A stretch of 32,520 nt of DNA from positions 1 through 32,520 of the forward strand of contig JAWQRM010000075.1 in NCBI GenBank assembly GCA_033557675.1, in the 5' to 3' direction. The DNA is from Coptodactyla brooksi. Taxonomy: Eukaryota > Arthropoda > Insecta > Coleoptera > Scarabaeidae. Each line of letters begins with the position of its first letter. Position 1 is the first letter of the stretch. Positions 1-9,899 of this stretch are shown here, piece after piece. Both the position numbers and the translations under genes were made by a program. The notes under the pieces are model-generated. The model was not told the DNA's origin, made no database searches, and saw only the letters and a list, made by a program, of their open reading frames with translations.

Positions 1-896
1 CGTACTCTTTTATTTTTACTGATTTCTTTATTGATTTTTACTGATTGCACCAGATGTAGTGGTACTGATTGCACCACTGCTACTTCGTCACGTTGATCTT
101 GAATTTTACTTATTACTAGAGTAGCTTGTTGAGTATGAGGTTTATGTTATCTTGACATCGTACAGGGAGTTAAAATCAGTTTGCCCAATTCTTCCAGAAA
201 TAGCCTTCTCTTGTACAGAGCGTTCTTACTCGAATCTGGATATATTTCTCTCCATATCACAAATGCAACATTATCACATAGAAACATTATCACCCTCATT
301 GTATAATTTAGGCATAATTTCTATCCACTTCTCCCATAACTCTCTTATAGGGGCTAATTTGATACTTGCTCTCCTTTGTTGACGATCGATTTTATCATCA
401 AAATGTAATGCGTGATATTGCTAACAATAAGTCTAAATCGCCTCGCCATTATTTATGATGACGCTTACTCAACATTGTACATAAAGAAACTGAAGTGCGC
501 TGTCCGCGTTTCCTATTTATATGATATATTAGTATGCACGCACAGACATGCACAGACTTGCATATTCGACCAGTATGAGTGCATAATTTTGTTGGCTACT
601 ATATAGTTATAGTACACTTATAGTATTCATATAAATAAGGTTAAAAAGAAAATTACATAAAGTCAAAGAAGTCTCAATAGTTTTGGGTCGTAATAACTCG
701 AGGGTTATATACGTAATAATTTTGTTTAAGAAATTTGATAATAATTTCTTGTCAAAAATTATTTCGCAATATTATACTTTACGTACCAGCAAACAATGTC
801 ACATAATCTTGGAAACAAATAATGCAAGATGACAAAGTTCTACAACCTGAAAATCCATTTCAGGTCAAATTGATCCGCGGAACACAGTAGGGTTAA
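1..896 (-). mobile_element. piggyBac-like element, internally deleted, 5' half
   Basis: Read on the minus strand, the element begins at 892 with the terminus CCCTACTGTG beside a TTAA (893-896), the target site used by piggyBac transposons. After a ~270 bp leader, a coding stretch at about 290-380 reads KLAPIRELWEKW then PKLYNEGDNV, matching the conserved region just before the first catalytic Asp of the piggyBac DDE domain. At about 70-175 the sequence jumps to a C-terminal segment (HKPHTQQA, KIQDQRDEV), so most of the DDE core is missing. There are several in-frame stops. A related copy lies in the opposite orientation at 11872-12668: the ends share CCCT(A/G)CTGTG and the leaders align closely. 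The window edge cuts this copy, so its other terminus is not seen. It cannot make an active transposase. Confidence 0.8.
889..896. repeat. piggyBac-like terminus with TTAA target site
   Basis: The last four bases of the element (AGGG on the plus strand, CCCT on the minus strand) sit directly beside TTAA at 893-896. The second copy shows the same arrangement, TTAA at 11868-11871 followed by CCCTGCTGTG. Confidence 0.75.
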
Positions 897-1179
897 GTAG
901 CATGATGAATCATGGTTGGATATTTATTCTTTAAACGTTTTTCTACCAATCATTCAAAAGTCGCATCCAACAAAATAGCGGTCCATTAACAAATATATAC
1001 CATTACAGACAAATATATTCTATTTTCTTCCTTGATGCGTCTGGCACATTATGAATTTCGTATTAATTGTTCCTATGTTGCAGAGCAATGTTTTTCATTT
1101 TTCTCTGTTGACTAGTTTCAGCTTACGTAATTTTGAAAGATATGATACATGCCACAGAGTATATTGTGTTGTCTTAAAT

Positions 1180-2300
1180 CGGGTGGTTATCAAAAGAAAC
1201 GGAAGAGTGTGTAACTCCTTTATTTATTGTTCGATATTGTCTATTTTGAAAATAACTTAAATATGATCCAATGCTCTATAAATCTGCGTCATCTCATCGA
1301 AATTTATTTTCCTGTAACAAAGGCTAGGTTGCTTTTAAACGGCACCAAACATTTTGTTGCCTATCTATTTGCTCATATCTTTTTGAATGCAGTGATCCTA
1401 AAAGATACACTATTGAATAGGAAAAATTTCGAGAAGAACTGGTATTGTTGAATATGAGGTAGGGCGTTTTAGATCGCGCGTTCATCGCATCACTTATGAA
1501 ACCCAATAATCTGTTTACAGACATGATTCAAATCTATTTCAAGACAAGAAAAAATAGTTATGTTGCGGTTCGTCATTAACAGGAGCGTTATCCTGATCGG
1601 CAACCACCAAAACCGCAATACTTCCCACTTCGAGAAAAGTTGCTGTGATGAAGAACTGGAGAAGAACTGGATAAATGTTATGCAATGAAGAAAATCCGAT
1701 GTGTTCAACGAGTACAGGCTCGACTACTGGGCATAGAATAAAATTCTGCAATTTTTATTTTTATAAAATCGCCAAAGGTGGATTGCAAAATTTTATGGAC
1801 CGAAGAATGAATATTTAGGAATAAGTATGGATTCATATACAGTGAAGGAGGGAAAAGCCTCGGAGTATTATCCAACAGAATCCTCAAAGAAGATTTTGTC
1901 TAAACGTTTGGTGTGGTGTAATTGGAAGTCGTCGGTTGGACCAGTTTTTATTGATGGAAATTTGGACCAAAATAAATATCATAATATTATTAGCATTGAT
2001 AAATTGTTGGTGGATAACTTTTTGGATAATTTCCCACTGAAGGAGAGAAGCATCTGCTTTCAACAGGATGGCGCATCACCTCATAATTCTAATATCAAAT
2101 TTATTAAGTGAAAGATTTGGAGAAAGGTGGCTTGGAACGCTTGGATCAAATAAATGGCCTGCCAGACGGACCTTATTACTTTTGGGTATGAGCTTACCTT
2201 AAAGACTAAGTCTACGGTCTAACAATATATATCCTGAAAATGTGAATATTTTAGGAGCCAGGGTCATTAATGCCTACAGAAAAGGTTTCGCGGAATATTT
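1180..2300 (+). mobile_element. Decayed DDE (DUF4817-type) Tc1/mariner-superfamily element
   Basis: This is a degenerate copy of the arthropod transposase family with an N-terminal DUF4817-type helix-turn-helix and a C-terminal DDE_3 domain. At about 1580-1630 a frame reads ERYPDRQPPKPQYF, like the family's HTH motif. At 1827-2111 an open stretch carries GPVFIDGNLDQNKY and FQQDGASPHNSN, the block around the second catalytic Asp. A shifted frame then gives SERFGERWLG and KWPAR, followed at about 2160 by a deletion that removes the SPDL..LD motif containing the third catalytic Asp. Farther on, VYGL and ENV.ILGAR.INAYRKG mark the C-terminus. Terminal inverted repeats were not recognised, so both boundaries are approximate. 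It is a pseudogene. Confidence 0.75.
1827..2111 (+). pseudogene. DDE transposase fragment (second-Asp block)
   Basis: This 94-residue open stretch inside the 1180-2300 element covers the middle of the DDE domain. GPVFIDGN near residue 38 and FQQDGASPH near residue 78 match the family consensus, where the Asp of QQDG is catalytic. Homology continues in another frame after the stop, so the stop is a decay mutation and not the true C-terminus. The start codon is only the first in-frame ATG. Confidence 0.75.
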
Positions 2301-2429
2301 CTAGATTTTCGTGAATATTGAGGGTTTTACTTTTACCTAGGACCTTTGCTATCTATCTAGAGCTTTAAAATATTCTTCTCTATTGCCAGCCATGCGGGAG
2401 ATTTTGTAGAGATGCTCGACATAGTTTGA

Positions 2430-3010
2430 GTAATCTTTGTATTCTGTTGTACGATGTTAAGTGTACTTTGTTTTTTTTGCCTACTGTTTATCTGATATAT
2501 TTCATATCAGGTATGCCGCATTTCATTTTTACGTTTCGGATTATTCCAGTTTATTAGGTTTTTCTATTATCGATTGTGTTGGGTGTTTTACGCTGTATGC
2601 AGACCGATATTTATGTTGCGTTTCTTGAAATAGGTCCTGTGTAGGTGAATGTGGTCAATTGTGCTTCACTTTCGATTTCTGTAATATTTCGTGTTGGTAT
2701 GTTCTTTTGTTCTTGAATGTTTTCGTGTCATTTTTGTGTGCTGATATATAATGAATTCTGTTGTTGATTTTCTGTCCATGTTTCAGTGGAAGTTTGCTTT
2801 TCTTTCTTGATTATTGTCATGTTCCAATAGTTAATGTTGTTGTTTTCCTCCTTCTTACATGGGAATTTTATTTTAATCTGCTTTGCATTGATGTGATTTA
2901 ATAAGTCATCTACTTTTGCGCTTTCAATGATGAATATCATATCACCTACAAATATGTATCCTGCCTTTGCCTTATTTGTGTATTTCATTTCTGCATCTAC
3001 TTCATCTTTA
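2430..3010 (-). pseudogene. Penelope-like reverse transcriptase remnant, possible GIY-YIG tail
   Basis: On the minus strand from about 3010, the frame reads AGYIFVGDMIFIIES, then KVDDLLNHIN, IKIKFPCKKEENN.INYWNMTI. Order and spacing fit the catalytic region of Penelope-like RTs, where the usual motif is Y(V/A)DD followed by a helix, an IKFT..E.ENN segment and a LDLTI-type strand. Here the catalytic YVDD has become FVGD at about 2944-2955, so polymerase activity would be lost. About 450 bp further on (about 2430-2530) KCGIPDMKYIR.TVGKK loosely resembles the GIY-YIG endonuclease core that follows the RT in this class. The alternative is an unrelated RT. The RT part is fairly clear, the GIY-YIG part weak. 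Confidence 0.5.
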
Positions 3011-3028
3011 TGGAGAAATATTTATGAC

Positions 3029-3765
3029 CAGCGCCGCTGCGCGCGCAATACGCAAGCCTATTTCCATTGCGCACGGTTGTTTATTCACAGTGCACGCCCT
3101 GCGGGGCAAGCGTCCGGGGGTTAGAGGTGCTCGTTCTGCAAGGGTCTTCTGACGCTTCCTGTGCTCAGAGGCTGAATGTAATGTATTTGCATTCATTCTT
3201 CAATTAAACAGTTAAAGCAAATCTTTTAAGATGCGCTTGCATGGTCGAACTGAAATATGAGATGGGGTATAACCATCAGGGGTATAACTGATAAGGAAAG
3301 TTATAACTGAAACGAATGTTATACACTTCGTAAGTATATGTGTTAATAAATTAATTCAATATTTTTATACTCTCGGTATTCTTCTAATAGGTCACCGTTT
3401 AACTTTCTTACATCTAAATCGAAAAGCGAAACTCAAAATGTATGAATGAATAAGATATTTTTCAACTGTGAATATTATTATTTGACACACTTGCATTTAG
3501 AACATACCATTAAAATGACCTCCAGTTTTCATTAAAAATTGCTATCGAAGAAGAGAACAATACATCTAATGCATCTATTCACTCCTATTCAGTTTACTAT
3601 GTAAGCGTACGTAGAGAGGTCATGTAGCTCACTGGAAGGGCTTCTGTGTGGACTGAGTGAGATCGCTCGATTGCGGTCCGTCGGGTTGTCTCGAATGCAA
3701 TCGACCGCGCGGACACCGGAAACTTACGGAGAGACCCGTTCCTATGATTTTATTATACAGTTGAG
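3029..3765 (+). repeat. 0.74 kb dispersed repeat, copy 1 (unclassified, SINE-like end)
   Basis: This block recurs in the same orientation at 17614-18345. Identical stretches include 23 bases at 3088-3110 versus 17675-17697 and 29 bases at 3277-3305 versus 17826-17854. The start is very CpG-rich (CGCCGCTGCGCGCGC), unlike the AT-rich surroundings. Toward the 3' end, TAGCTCACTGG at 3625-3635 differs at one position from the RNA polymerase III A-box consensus, and GCTCGATTG at 3665-3673 resembles a B box at normal spacing. The tail has the signature CGGACACCGGAAA, which recurs at 4008-4072. No convincing protein is encoded. It may be a composite non-autonomous element whose right part derives from a tRNA. 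Confidence 0.7.
3617..3765 (+). repeat. tRNA-like (SINE-type) module inside the dispersed repeat
   Basis: GTAGCTCACTGGAAGGGC resembles the D-arm of nuclear tRNAs of the GTAGCTCAGTGGTAGAGC type, with a B-box-like segment at 3665-3673. The downstream body ends in CGGACACCGGAAACTTACGG and an AT-rich tail. The same module sits at about 18203-18345 and the tail alone at 4008-4072. This layout (tRNA head, unrelated body, AT tail) is that of SINEs. The A box is off by one base and the B box by two, so it is probably inactive. Confidence 0.4.
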
Positions 3766-4007
3766 ATGAACTTATTAAAACTTTACGGTTTCGGAAATAA
3801 AACAACCTGGACAGCGTATGAAACCAAAATATGTGAGATGACACATCTTGAAGCGTCCGGTTTATTATTGATTAAGAAAAGGATTGCTAAATACGTTTGG
3901 ATATATCGGACCTTTACATAAGTCAAACAAAGACGTAGATTATCCGAGCATCTATCGACTCTACCTGGACCTCAATAGGGTTCGCGATAAAAAAACTTTG
4001 GATCAAT

Positions 4008-4072
4008 CGGCCGCACGGACACCGGAAACTTATGGGCAGACGTTCCATATCTTTATTATATAGTATGAGGAT
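4008..4072 (+). repeat. Second copy of the SINE-like tail
   Basis: The sequence CGGCCGCACGGACACCGG and the following ~45 bases repeat the tail at 3703-3765 with few differences, then run into a similar TTTATTATATAG end. Only the tail is present. The 240 bp between the two tails match nothing else here. Confidence 0.65.
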
Positions 4073-4119
4073 AAAATCTTGTGCCATAGAATTTTTAAGC
4101 CGCGCCCGCAATACGTAGT

Positions 4120-4200
4120 AGGAGGGAACCTCTGCTTGGTTGAACGGTTAGCGGCAATCGCGTTTGGCACGTCGATGATAGTGTATCGTACTAACTAGTG
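4120..4200 (+). other. Possible second tRNA-like promoter
   Basis: TGGTTGAACGG at 4138-4148 fits the A-box consensus TRGYNNARNGG exactly. About 25 bases later GCACGTCGATGAT is a poor B-box match. No tRNA fold with acceptor and T stems could be drawn, so this is not called a tRNA gene. It may be the head of another decayed SINE. Confidence 0.2.
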
Positions 4201-4369
4201 CTCTTTTACTTACGTGAAACGGAGATCTTAGAAATATCTCCATTAAAATGTTATTGGCATTAAATGTTGATTGCATAAGAGGAACATAAATCTATTCTTA
4301 TAAATGGAAAATAAAAAAATATTCTAAAATAACATAAATTCTTAAAAGATTTTCTACTCGCTCGTAGCC

Positions 4370-5200
4370 GTACACGTTTCAAGAAGATCCACAGAAAAGT
4401 GAGCTCCAGAAGTTGGAGAGAAACCTGGAGATCTCGCTGGCCATTTAATATTCCCTAACCCACTCATAATGCGATTATGAAATGAATTTATTAAAAATTC
4501 TTTAGCTATAGCCGAATTATGTGCCGAGCAGCCGTCTTGCTGATATCAAACACCATCCAGGTCTATTCCGCGAATGTCGCGGATAGCAGAAAGTATTTGC
4601 GTAGCTAACAATTCTACATATTTCCGGGAAGTTAAGATGCCATCAATAAAAAAGGGCCTATTAAATGGTCACCAAGAGTTTCAGTCCAAACGTTCAGTTT
4701 TTGCGGATATTGAGTACAAACAGGAAAACTTTTATGCATATTTTCTCGAGACCAGTAATGAATAACAGCAGAATTGTATTTTCCACGCAATGGAAAAGTA
4801 GATTCATCGGTGAAAGCAATATTTTGAATAAAGCTTTCTTCCTCATTTGCCTTTTTCCATTACTTGCTCACAAAACTTCATCCTTCGAATATTATCATCG
4901 GAAAACATTTCTTGACTTTTACCGACTTTATAGCCCTTATAGCCGTGCTTGTGCAAAACTCTCCCTACAGTTTTACTGCCCACTTCCAATGCCGCTAATA
5001 CGTTTGGTTAATTTTGTGTTGTCTGCTACCACAGAAGCACAAATCATTTCGTCCCTTTTTACTTTCTTTTCGACTCTCTTAAGTGGCATTTGGTACACTT
5101 CTTTAGACAATAATTTTTCTCAAACTTCTGAATAAGTCTGATAATAGTTTGTCTAGCGAGAGCGGGCCATCCTGCGAAAGATTGTACGAATAAATCCTAG
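4370..5200 (-). mobile_element. Decayed DDE (DUF4817-type) transposon, minus strand
   Basis: Read right to left, the transposase starts with an HTH-like stretch (ARQTIIRLIQKFEKN, about 5110-5160), then FTDESTFPL (first catalytic Asp, near 4800), YNSAVIHYWSRENMH, LNVWTETLG, GPFFIDGILTSRKYVELLA, and YQQDGCSAHNSAIA (second catalytic Asp, near 4530). WPARSPGFSP near 4430 is where the third Asp should be, but the Asp-Leu and later Leu-Asp are replaced and the frame dissolves at about 4370. Several frameshifts and stops separate the blocks. It belongs to the same family as 1180-2300, 16808-17602 and 19848-20626, but these copies are too diverged to be recent relatives. No terminal repeats were recognised. 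Confidence 0.75.
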
Positions 5201-5520
5201 CAATCGCTTGCAGACCTGCCACCGTAATACCACTTGATAACTTTTATTCAACGGTGTACGCATCACTAAACAACTAAATAAGAATAATGCCCGTAATTTC
5301 CGTAATGCCGTCACATCGGCGATATGATGAAGTGGGGATACTGCGCAACGCGTATTTGCTATAGCCCCCAATATGCGACCCTCTTTAACACGTATTGCGG
5401 GTGCAGCTTAAAAGTCCAATTATGGGTAATCCAGCTTTCTTTATTTATTGTGTATTATTGTCGAATTGAAAATAATTTTGGGGTGATATTCTTTAGAGCA
5501 TAATGATGTCTTGTTTTGCA
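5200..5520. other. No gene recognised
   Basis: This stretch may still contain the 5' end of the element that ends near 5200. A 72-codon minus-strand frame at 5153-5371 has no family signature beyond the first residues. Nothing else is seen. Confidence 0.4.
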
Positions 5521-5522
5521 TT

Positions 5523-5800
5523 GTCTTCAAAAGCATAAATGAGGAATGCAGCACAAGGTATATCGAACTGACTGGAGGAAGATTCAGTGACAGATACAAG
5601 GATCATACATAAAAAAGACTAGTGTGGTTAAAATTATGCAGAGCAGACTAACAATATTTCTCACTAACCTGACAATTAAGAGGGTAATTTCCACATTTGT
5701 ACGTTTGAAGTCTTACGCAAACTAGAACCTCACTGAAGAGTTATGAAAATCTAGAAATGTTCCGAGAAACTCTAAAAAATCCCGTAATAAACGCTTAGTT
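5523..5800 (+). pseudogene. GIY-YIG endonuclease fragment (Penelope-like element)
   Basis: At 5523-5612 an uninterrupted frame reads VFKSINEEC then RYIELTGGRF and SDRYKDHT before a stop. The order (hydrophobic-Y/F-K..C, then YIG.TGR.F..RYK.H) is that of the GIY-YIG nuclease domain carried by Penelope-like retroelements. The YIG glycine is replaced by Glu. Downstream, QSRLTIFLTN near 5640-5680 and NLEMFRETLKN near 5750 resemble the helix with S..A.HL.. and the LE..EI tail of the same domain, in shifted frames. In intact elements this nuclease nicks target DNA for reverse transcription. This is only a fragment and cannot act. Confidence 0.5.
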
Positions 5801-5959
5801 AAATTAGAATTTCAATAAAACAAACCAATAAATCTCCTTCAATAAAACACTGATCCACTTTATATAAAACAACCTAACACATCCCACAACATTTTTTGAA
5901 AATAGCGTAAACTGAAACTAGTTGATAAGTTGAAAAGTGAAAAATGAAAAGGGTGCTCG

Positions 5960-6200
5960 TCAATAAAGAAACGATTGTTGACTAGCACGGATTGAAATAT
6001 CAAATCGCAATGGGTCGATTTTAGGATCAATATTATTTTTGATATATGTATGACATTTCTAATGCTCTAAATCAAGAGGGTACATTTTTGTATGATGATT
6101 CTGCAACGCTGCTAACGCGGAGATCAAACGCCAAATAAAACGCCACAATAAAACACCAAATTTGACTAAGAAGTGATTCTGCAGTAACCTGCGGGTGTTG
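5960..6200 (+). pseudogene. Non-LTR (LINE) reverse transcriptase fragment
   Basis: At 6009-6050 the frame reads NGSILGSILFLIYV, and after a one-base shift 6052-6114 reads DISNALNQEG then TFLYDDSATLL. This matches the heart of the non-LTR reverse transcriptase: the (P)QGSILGPLLFLIYINDI strand followed by the catalytic F.YADD box. Here the box has lost its Ala codon (YDD), and the residue before GSIL is Asn where Gln is usual. Homology fades by about 6200. The upstream GIY-YIG fragment is from a different retroelement class, so the two are probably juxtaposed by separate insertions. Strand and motif assignment are firm, the LINE clade is not. Confidence 0.7.
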
Positions 6201-6793
6201 AATCGAAAGCCAAAGGCTAAACATTAACATTAAAATTAAATAACAATGCCAGCCTCGGTACCAACTTTCTAGGTGTGTTTGTTGATACCGAATTAATCAC
6301 GCCATCACGGCGAGCAGCTGGTCGGTCAACTTTCGTGCGAACTGCCTCGAATACGTGCCTGCATCACTTTGAATTTCAAGAGCTATAACACGCATAAGAA
6401 AGCACATATCTGCGAAATATGAAACAAGGGAAAGATTTATCGGCAAAGACTACGTCTGTTTGCTAATTAGAAACAGGATAAGTTACTAGTGAGTCAAATT
6501 TTATAATGCTATGGACTGCGTTAAAAGAAGACTACCGTGAGGCAGCCTTCAAATTTAGATATTTCTTACAAGAGTATCATGCCTGCCGAGTCGTACTCGA
6601 ATTATTCTTTTTGTGGACAAAAAATTTTTTTGCAAACTTGTGTACTGACCGATTTTAATCATCTAAAAAACAAAATTAAATATAGCCACATTATAGAAAT
6701 GATTCGCTATTGTTTTCCCTTTTATACTCTGATGTCACAAACGTTAGATAATTATCTAATATTAAATAATATGAAAGTAATATTCAGTATTTA

Positions 6794-6829
6794 TCCTATC
6801 AGTAATAATAATTATTATTACAGATAGGA
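6794..6829. repeat. 36-bp near-perfect inverted repeat
   Basis: TCCTATC at 6794-6800 pairs with GATAGGA at 6823-6829. The interior (GTAATAATA/TATTATTAC type) is also self-complementary apart from one A/A pair on each side. It would form a long hairpin or cruciform. Confidence 0.8.
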
Positions 6830-8029
6830 AACTATCTATAATCAACGAGAGAAGCACAAATAACTGTATGCATAATTTCATTCAAAAATCTAACATCTGC
6901 TCTGATAGGTGTGAAAAGATACAGTGCATCTCATCCAGTTTAACTTCGTCTTCACGTTGTTGAAATCGGTCATTTTATAATGGAGGTACAAACTTCTATT
7001 TTCCGTTACGCATCCGGTACATGTATATAGATTACTTCGAATAGCTGTTGCATGAACTATACTAATAACATTTTAGATGGGTAGATCTTGTGGATACAAC
7101 GAGATGCCTTTCAATAGGATTTATAAAATTAGAAGAATAGGTTGTGCATTAATATTAAAGTCCGCCATTTAAGCGTATGTAGTTGTATTATTCAAATTTA
7201 TGTTAATGTTTTTAGACACAAAGAGATACCTTTGAACAGGATCTATAATTTTAAAGCAGCACAATGACAGAAACAGAGATAATAAAATTAAATGTTCAAG
7301 CTGATGACTATTAACTTGTAAGCATTATGTAAGCCAGTAAAGTCATTGCCGTATGACATTTGCTAAATATAAATTCTTTCAATTTTATCAATTCTCTTCT
7401 AGCTTAGTTTTTCAAATTGCTCTAGGACTAACCGATTTGAGAATCCAAGGAATTTGGCTTCCGCCGGCTAGATTAAAAAAATGACCTAATAGCAAAAGCT
7501 GCAAAAAATTATTGTTTTGTTAAAAAGTCATACTTGACCACTTTTCGCAGACTGCAAGAATCTAAAAACATATGATAGCAGACTTGCTAAGAATATCCAC
7601 CTCAAAAGCTCAATAGTTATTCAAAATTTTGAATAGACTTTGGAAACGTCTACTTACCAAACGAAGAAATTGACACTTCTAAGAGTTTTTAACAAGCAAA
7701 GGTTTAACGATACGTTTTGTACTACGAATAGCTTGTAGTAACTCACAGTAATATTTGAAATATTCGTAGGTGTAGATGTAACATTTTATGCATAGTTTTA
7801 TCTTCTTTATGTTGATTGGTTTTCGGTGATTGTCATTTTTTTTCTAATTTTTATCTTATGTCGCTTATGGTTAACAGCGATAGTTGCTGTTATTTAAAAA
7901 TATTATTGGTAAATAGTGTCTTTCAATCCATCAATCGTCTGGTTGAATCGATAAATATAAAATACATCATGACATAAGTGTCAAAGCAATATTCAGAAAA
8001 GCTGATATTCGGTGAATGGTTATTGAAAG

Positions 8030-8088
8030 ATCTACTATTCCTGGCTATACTGGCAATACTGGATATACTGGCAAAATCTACTATTCCT
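8030..8088. repeat. Short ATACTGGCA minisatellite flanked by 13-bp direct repeats
   Basis: Three diverged units of about 10 bp (CTATACTGGCA, ATACTGGAT, ATACTGGCA) lie at 8045-8073. ATCTACTATTCCT occurs on both sides, at 8030-8042 and 8076-8088, identical at all 13 positions. Confidence 0.75.
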
Positions 8089-8529
8089 AAACATTGCGCG
8101 TCACATCCGAAAGACATCAGTTTGAGGAATATTAAAATATCAGTGTGTTAAGAATTTCAAGGCACATTATATAACTTAAACAGTGAAATACTTAATATTA
8201 ACATGACAATACCAGTTTTGGCTATGATTTAGTATAGCAATTTAAATTTTTGGATGTGATTTATTTTAAACTTGGCGCCGTGAAAGTGATAAGAATGTTT
8301 ATATGCTTTCTTCCTTGCTTCGTCTTAATTACACATTATGGGTTCGTTTTTATAAACTAATACAGTTATAAACGTGACTGAGCTTCTTACGATGCTTGTT
8401 GATGGTCAAGTAGATACATAGCTTTGGAAACTCACAAGTCTCGCTTAAATGAAAACGCAAAAGTCAAACTTCAGTAGATGAACACATAGGAATACAGTGA
8501 TATTTTGTAGATATGCTGAAAAATATTCA

Positions 8530-8531
<2 letters not shown>

Positions 8532-8563
<32 letters not shown>
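8532..8563. repeat. (TA)n microsatellite
   Basis: Uninterrupted TA dinucleotides occupy about 8532-8563. The tract abuts the start of a transposon-like terminus at 8564, as expected when a TA-targeting element inserts into a TA repeat. Confidence 0.9.
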
Positions 8564-8566
<3 letters not shown>

Positions 8567-8985
8567 TGTGTCGCATTTAAGATGAAGACAGCCCCATATT
8601 TTCTGAACTTTAACACGAGTGTCAAATTTTTACTTTCCATGGCACTCTTATTATTAAACTAAAAATTAAACTTGTAATGTAAGATCAAAATAATGAAAAA
8701 ATTAGCGAATTTTGTCATGAAACTCTATATGGGGTTAAAATAATATTTTAAACAACTTTTTCTAATACTTTTTTGATATCTCTAACGCGAAGCAAAATAT
8801 TGAGAATTGGCCCTGTTTGTGAATTCGCAGTAGGCTGAGCTTGCAGTTCAGAAATAATTTGAGTATATTAAAAAATGTCTCATCGCCCTGTATGACTGTG
8901 CAAAAATTCAAATCTGTATTCCATCAAATAGCTAAAATATGGGGGCCATGAAAATATAATATTCATGGTTCCTTTGTAAATAAAA
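8564..8985. mobile_element. Left part of a Tc1/mariner-like element (truncated)
   Basis: Directly after the (TA)n tract the sequence begins CAGTGTGTCGCATTTAAGAT. This has the CAG(G/T)GTG..(A/C)ATTTAA style of terminal inverted repeat seen in the DDE/DUF4817 group, compare CAGGGTATTCCC at 16808 and CAGTGTTGGG at 19848. About 420 bp of untranslated leader follow without recognisable coding sequence. The matching right terminus is not in the window, and a mariner begins at 8991. This is either a 5' fragment or a non-autonomous element that lost its other end. Confidence 0.4.
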
Positions 8986-9327
8986 AACTATTGGGGTGAT
9001 CGGAAAGTAATTTCGTTTTTTTCACAGTAGAGGCGTTAGTTAACCAGTCAACTTCATTCTAAACGGTATATGCATTATACATTCTGACAGCTGACGTTCG
9101 AAAATTCGTGTGGAAATATTTTGTTTGGTTCTGCGCAATTATTTTCTTTTTGTGTCTTATGAAACAGGGAGAATCAAAACCAGCATTTTCGGCACATTTT
9201 GCTTTTTTATTACAAAAAAGCCGTTCAAGCGAGAAAAGAATTAGTCGATGTGTATGGAGAGAATGTATTCACAGAATGCCAGTGATGGCATTCCATGATA
9301 TTTTTGCAAACTGGTTAGCAACATTTT

Positions 9328-9696
9328 TTGCGAAAGTTTGCAAAATTGTTTGCAAGTTTGCAAACTTTTTGGTGCTGTCATCAATTGGACAAATTGCATG
9401 ATTCACTCAAACAGAAAAGGCCACAATTGATCAATAGAAAAGGTATAGTGTTCCACCATGATCAAATTGGTAAGCGAGACCGTATATATACATACCAGTT
9501 TGGCAACTCACCAAAAGCTTTTACAACTAGAATGAGATTACTACCATACCTATCACATTCTCTAGATCTCGCACCATCTGATTATTACTTGTTTCGGTCT
9601 CTGCACATTTTCTTGGACGGCAAAGCCTTTACTTCAAATGAAGCCGTGAAAATGACCTGGATCTGTTTTTTGCAGCAAGGATCAGACGTTTTATGA
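9328..9696 (+). pseudogene. Mariner transposase C-terminal half
   Basis: This 122-residue frame holds the end of the mariner catalytic domain. The second catalytic Asp lies in VFHHDQ and the third in LAPSDYYLF, about 40 residues later. The usual HHDNARPH has become HHDQIGKRD. Residues 1-20 are out-of-family sequence created by the upstream deletion joint, so the ATG is not the original start. The frame breaks after KMTW, while homology continues in another frame to about 9770. Confidence 0.8.
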
Positions 9697-9770
9697 GCGC
9701 GGAATCATGCTACTGCCAGAAAAATGGCAAAAGGTGTTGAACTAAAACGGTGAATATGTAATTACATAAA

Positions 9771-9804
9771 CTGTTTATACTCTTTAAGAAAAGAGTATAA
9801 ACAG
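9771..9804. repeat. Perfect 15-bp-arm hairpin at the mariner 3' end
   Basis: CTGTTTATACTCTTT (9771-9785) and AAAGAGTATAAACAG (9790-9804) are exact reverse complements around the loop AAGA. It starts a few bases after the mariner stop codon region. Confidence 0.9.
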
Positions 9805-9899
9805 CCTTTCATTTTCACCAAAAGAAAAAAAAAAGTTAAACACTTTTTGTACGTTTAAAAGACAATAAAAAACTGAAAAGCTGCTTAAGATATACATTT

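Larger units (their letters stand above)
6200..8520. other. AT-rich intergenic stretch without recognised genes
   Basis: No coding region could be supported in this 2.3 kb. It holds a hairpin at 6794-6829, an imperfect duplicated ~45 bp segment (about 7091-7135 and 7214-7258, sharing CAA(C/A)GAGAT(G/A)CCTTT), and a short minisatellite at 8045-8073. Frames at 6537-6827 and 7923-8117 have no family resemblance and are most likely chance. Confidence 0.5.

Noticed and set aside
152..382. A 76-codon plus-strand frame.
   Set aside because: It is antisense to the piggyBac-like coding segment.
4120..4200. A tRNA gene because of an exact A box.
   Set aside because: No acceptor or T stem can be paired and the B box is poor.
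4665..5135. The longest open frame of the window (156 codons, plus strand).
   Set aside because: It is antisense to the DDE transposase of the minus-strand element at 4370-5200.
1205..5480. CTTTATTTATTGT strings at about 1217 and 5438 as paired element ends.
   Set aside because: They are short and AT-rich, and are in the same orientation although the adjacent elements point opposite ways.
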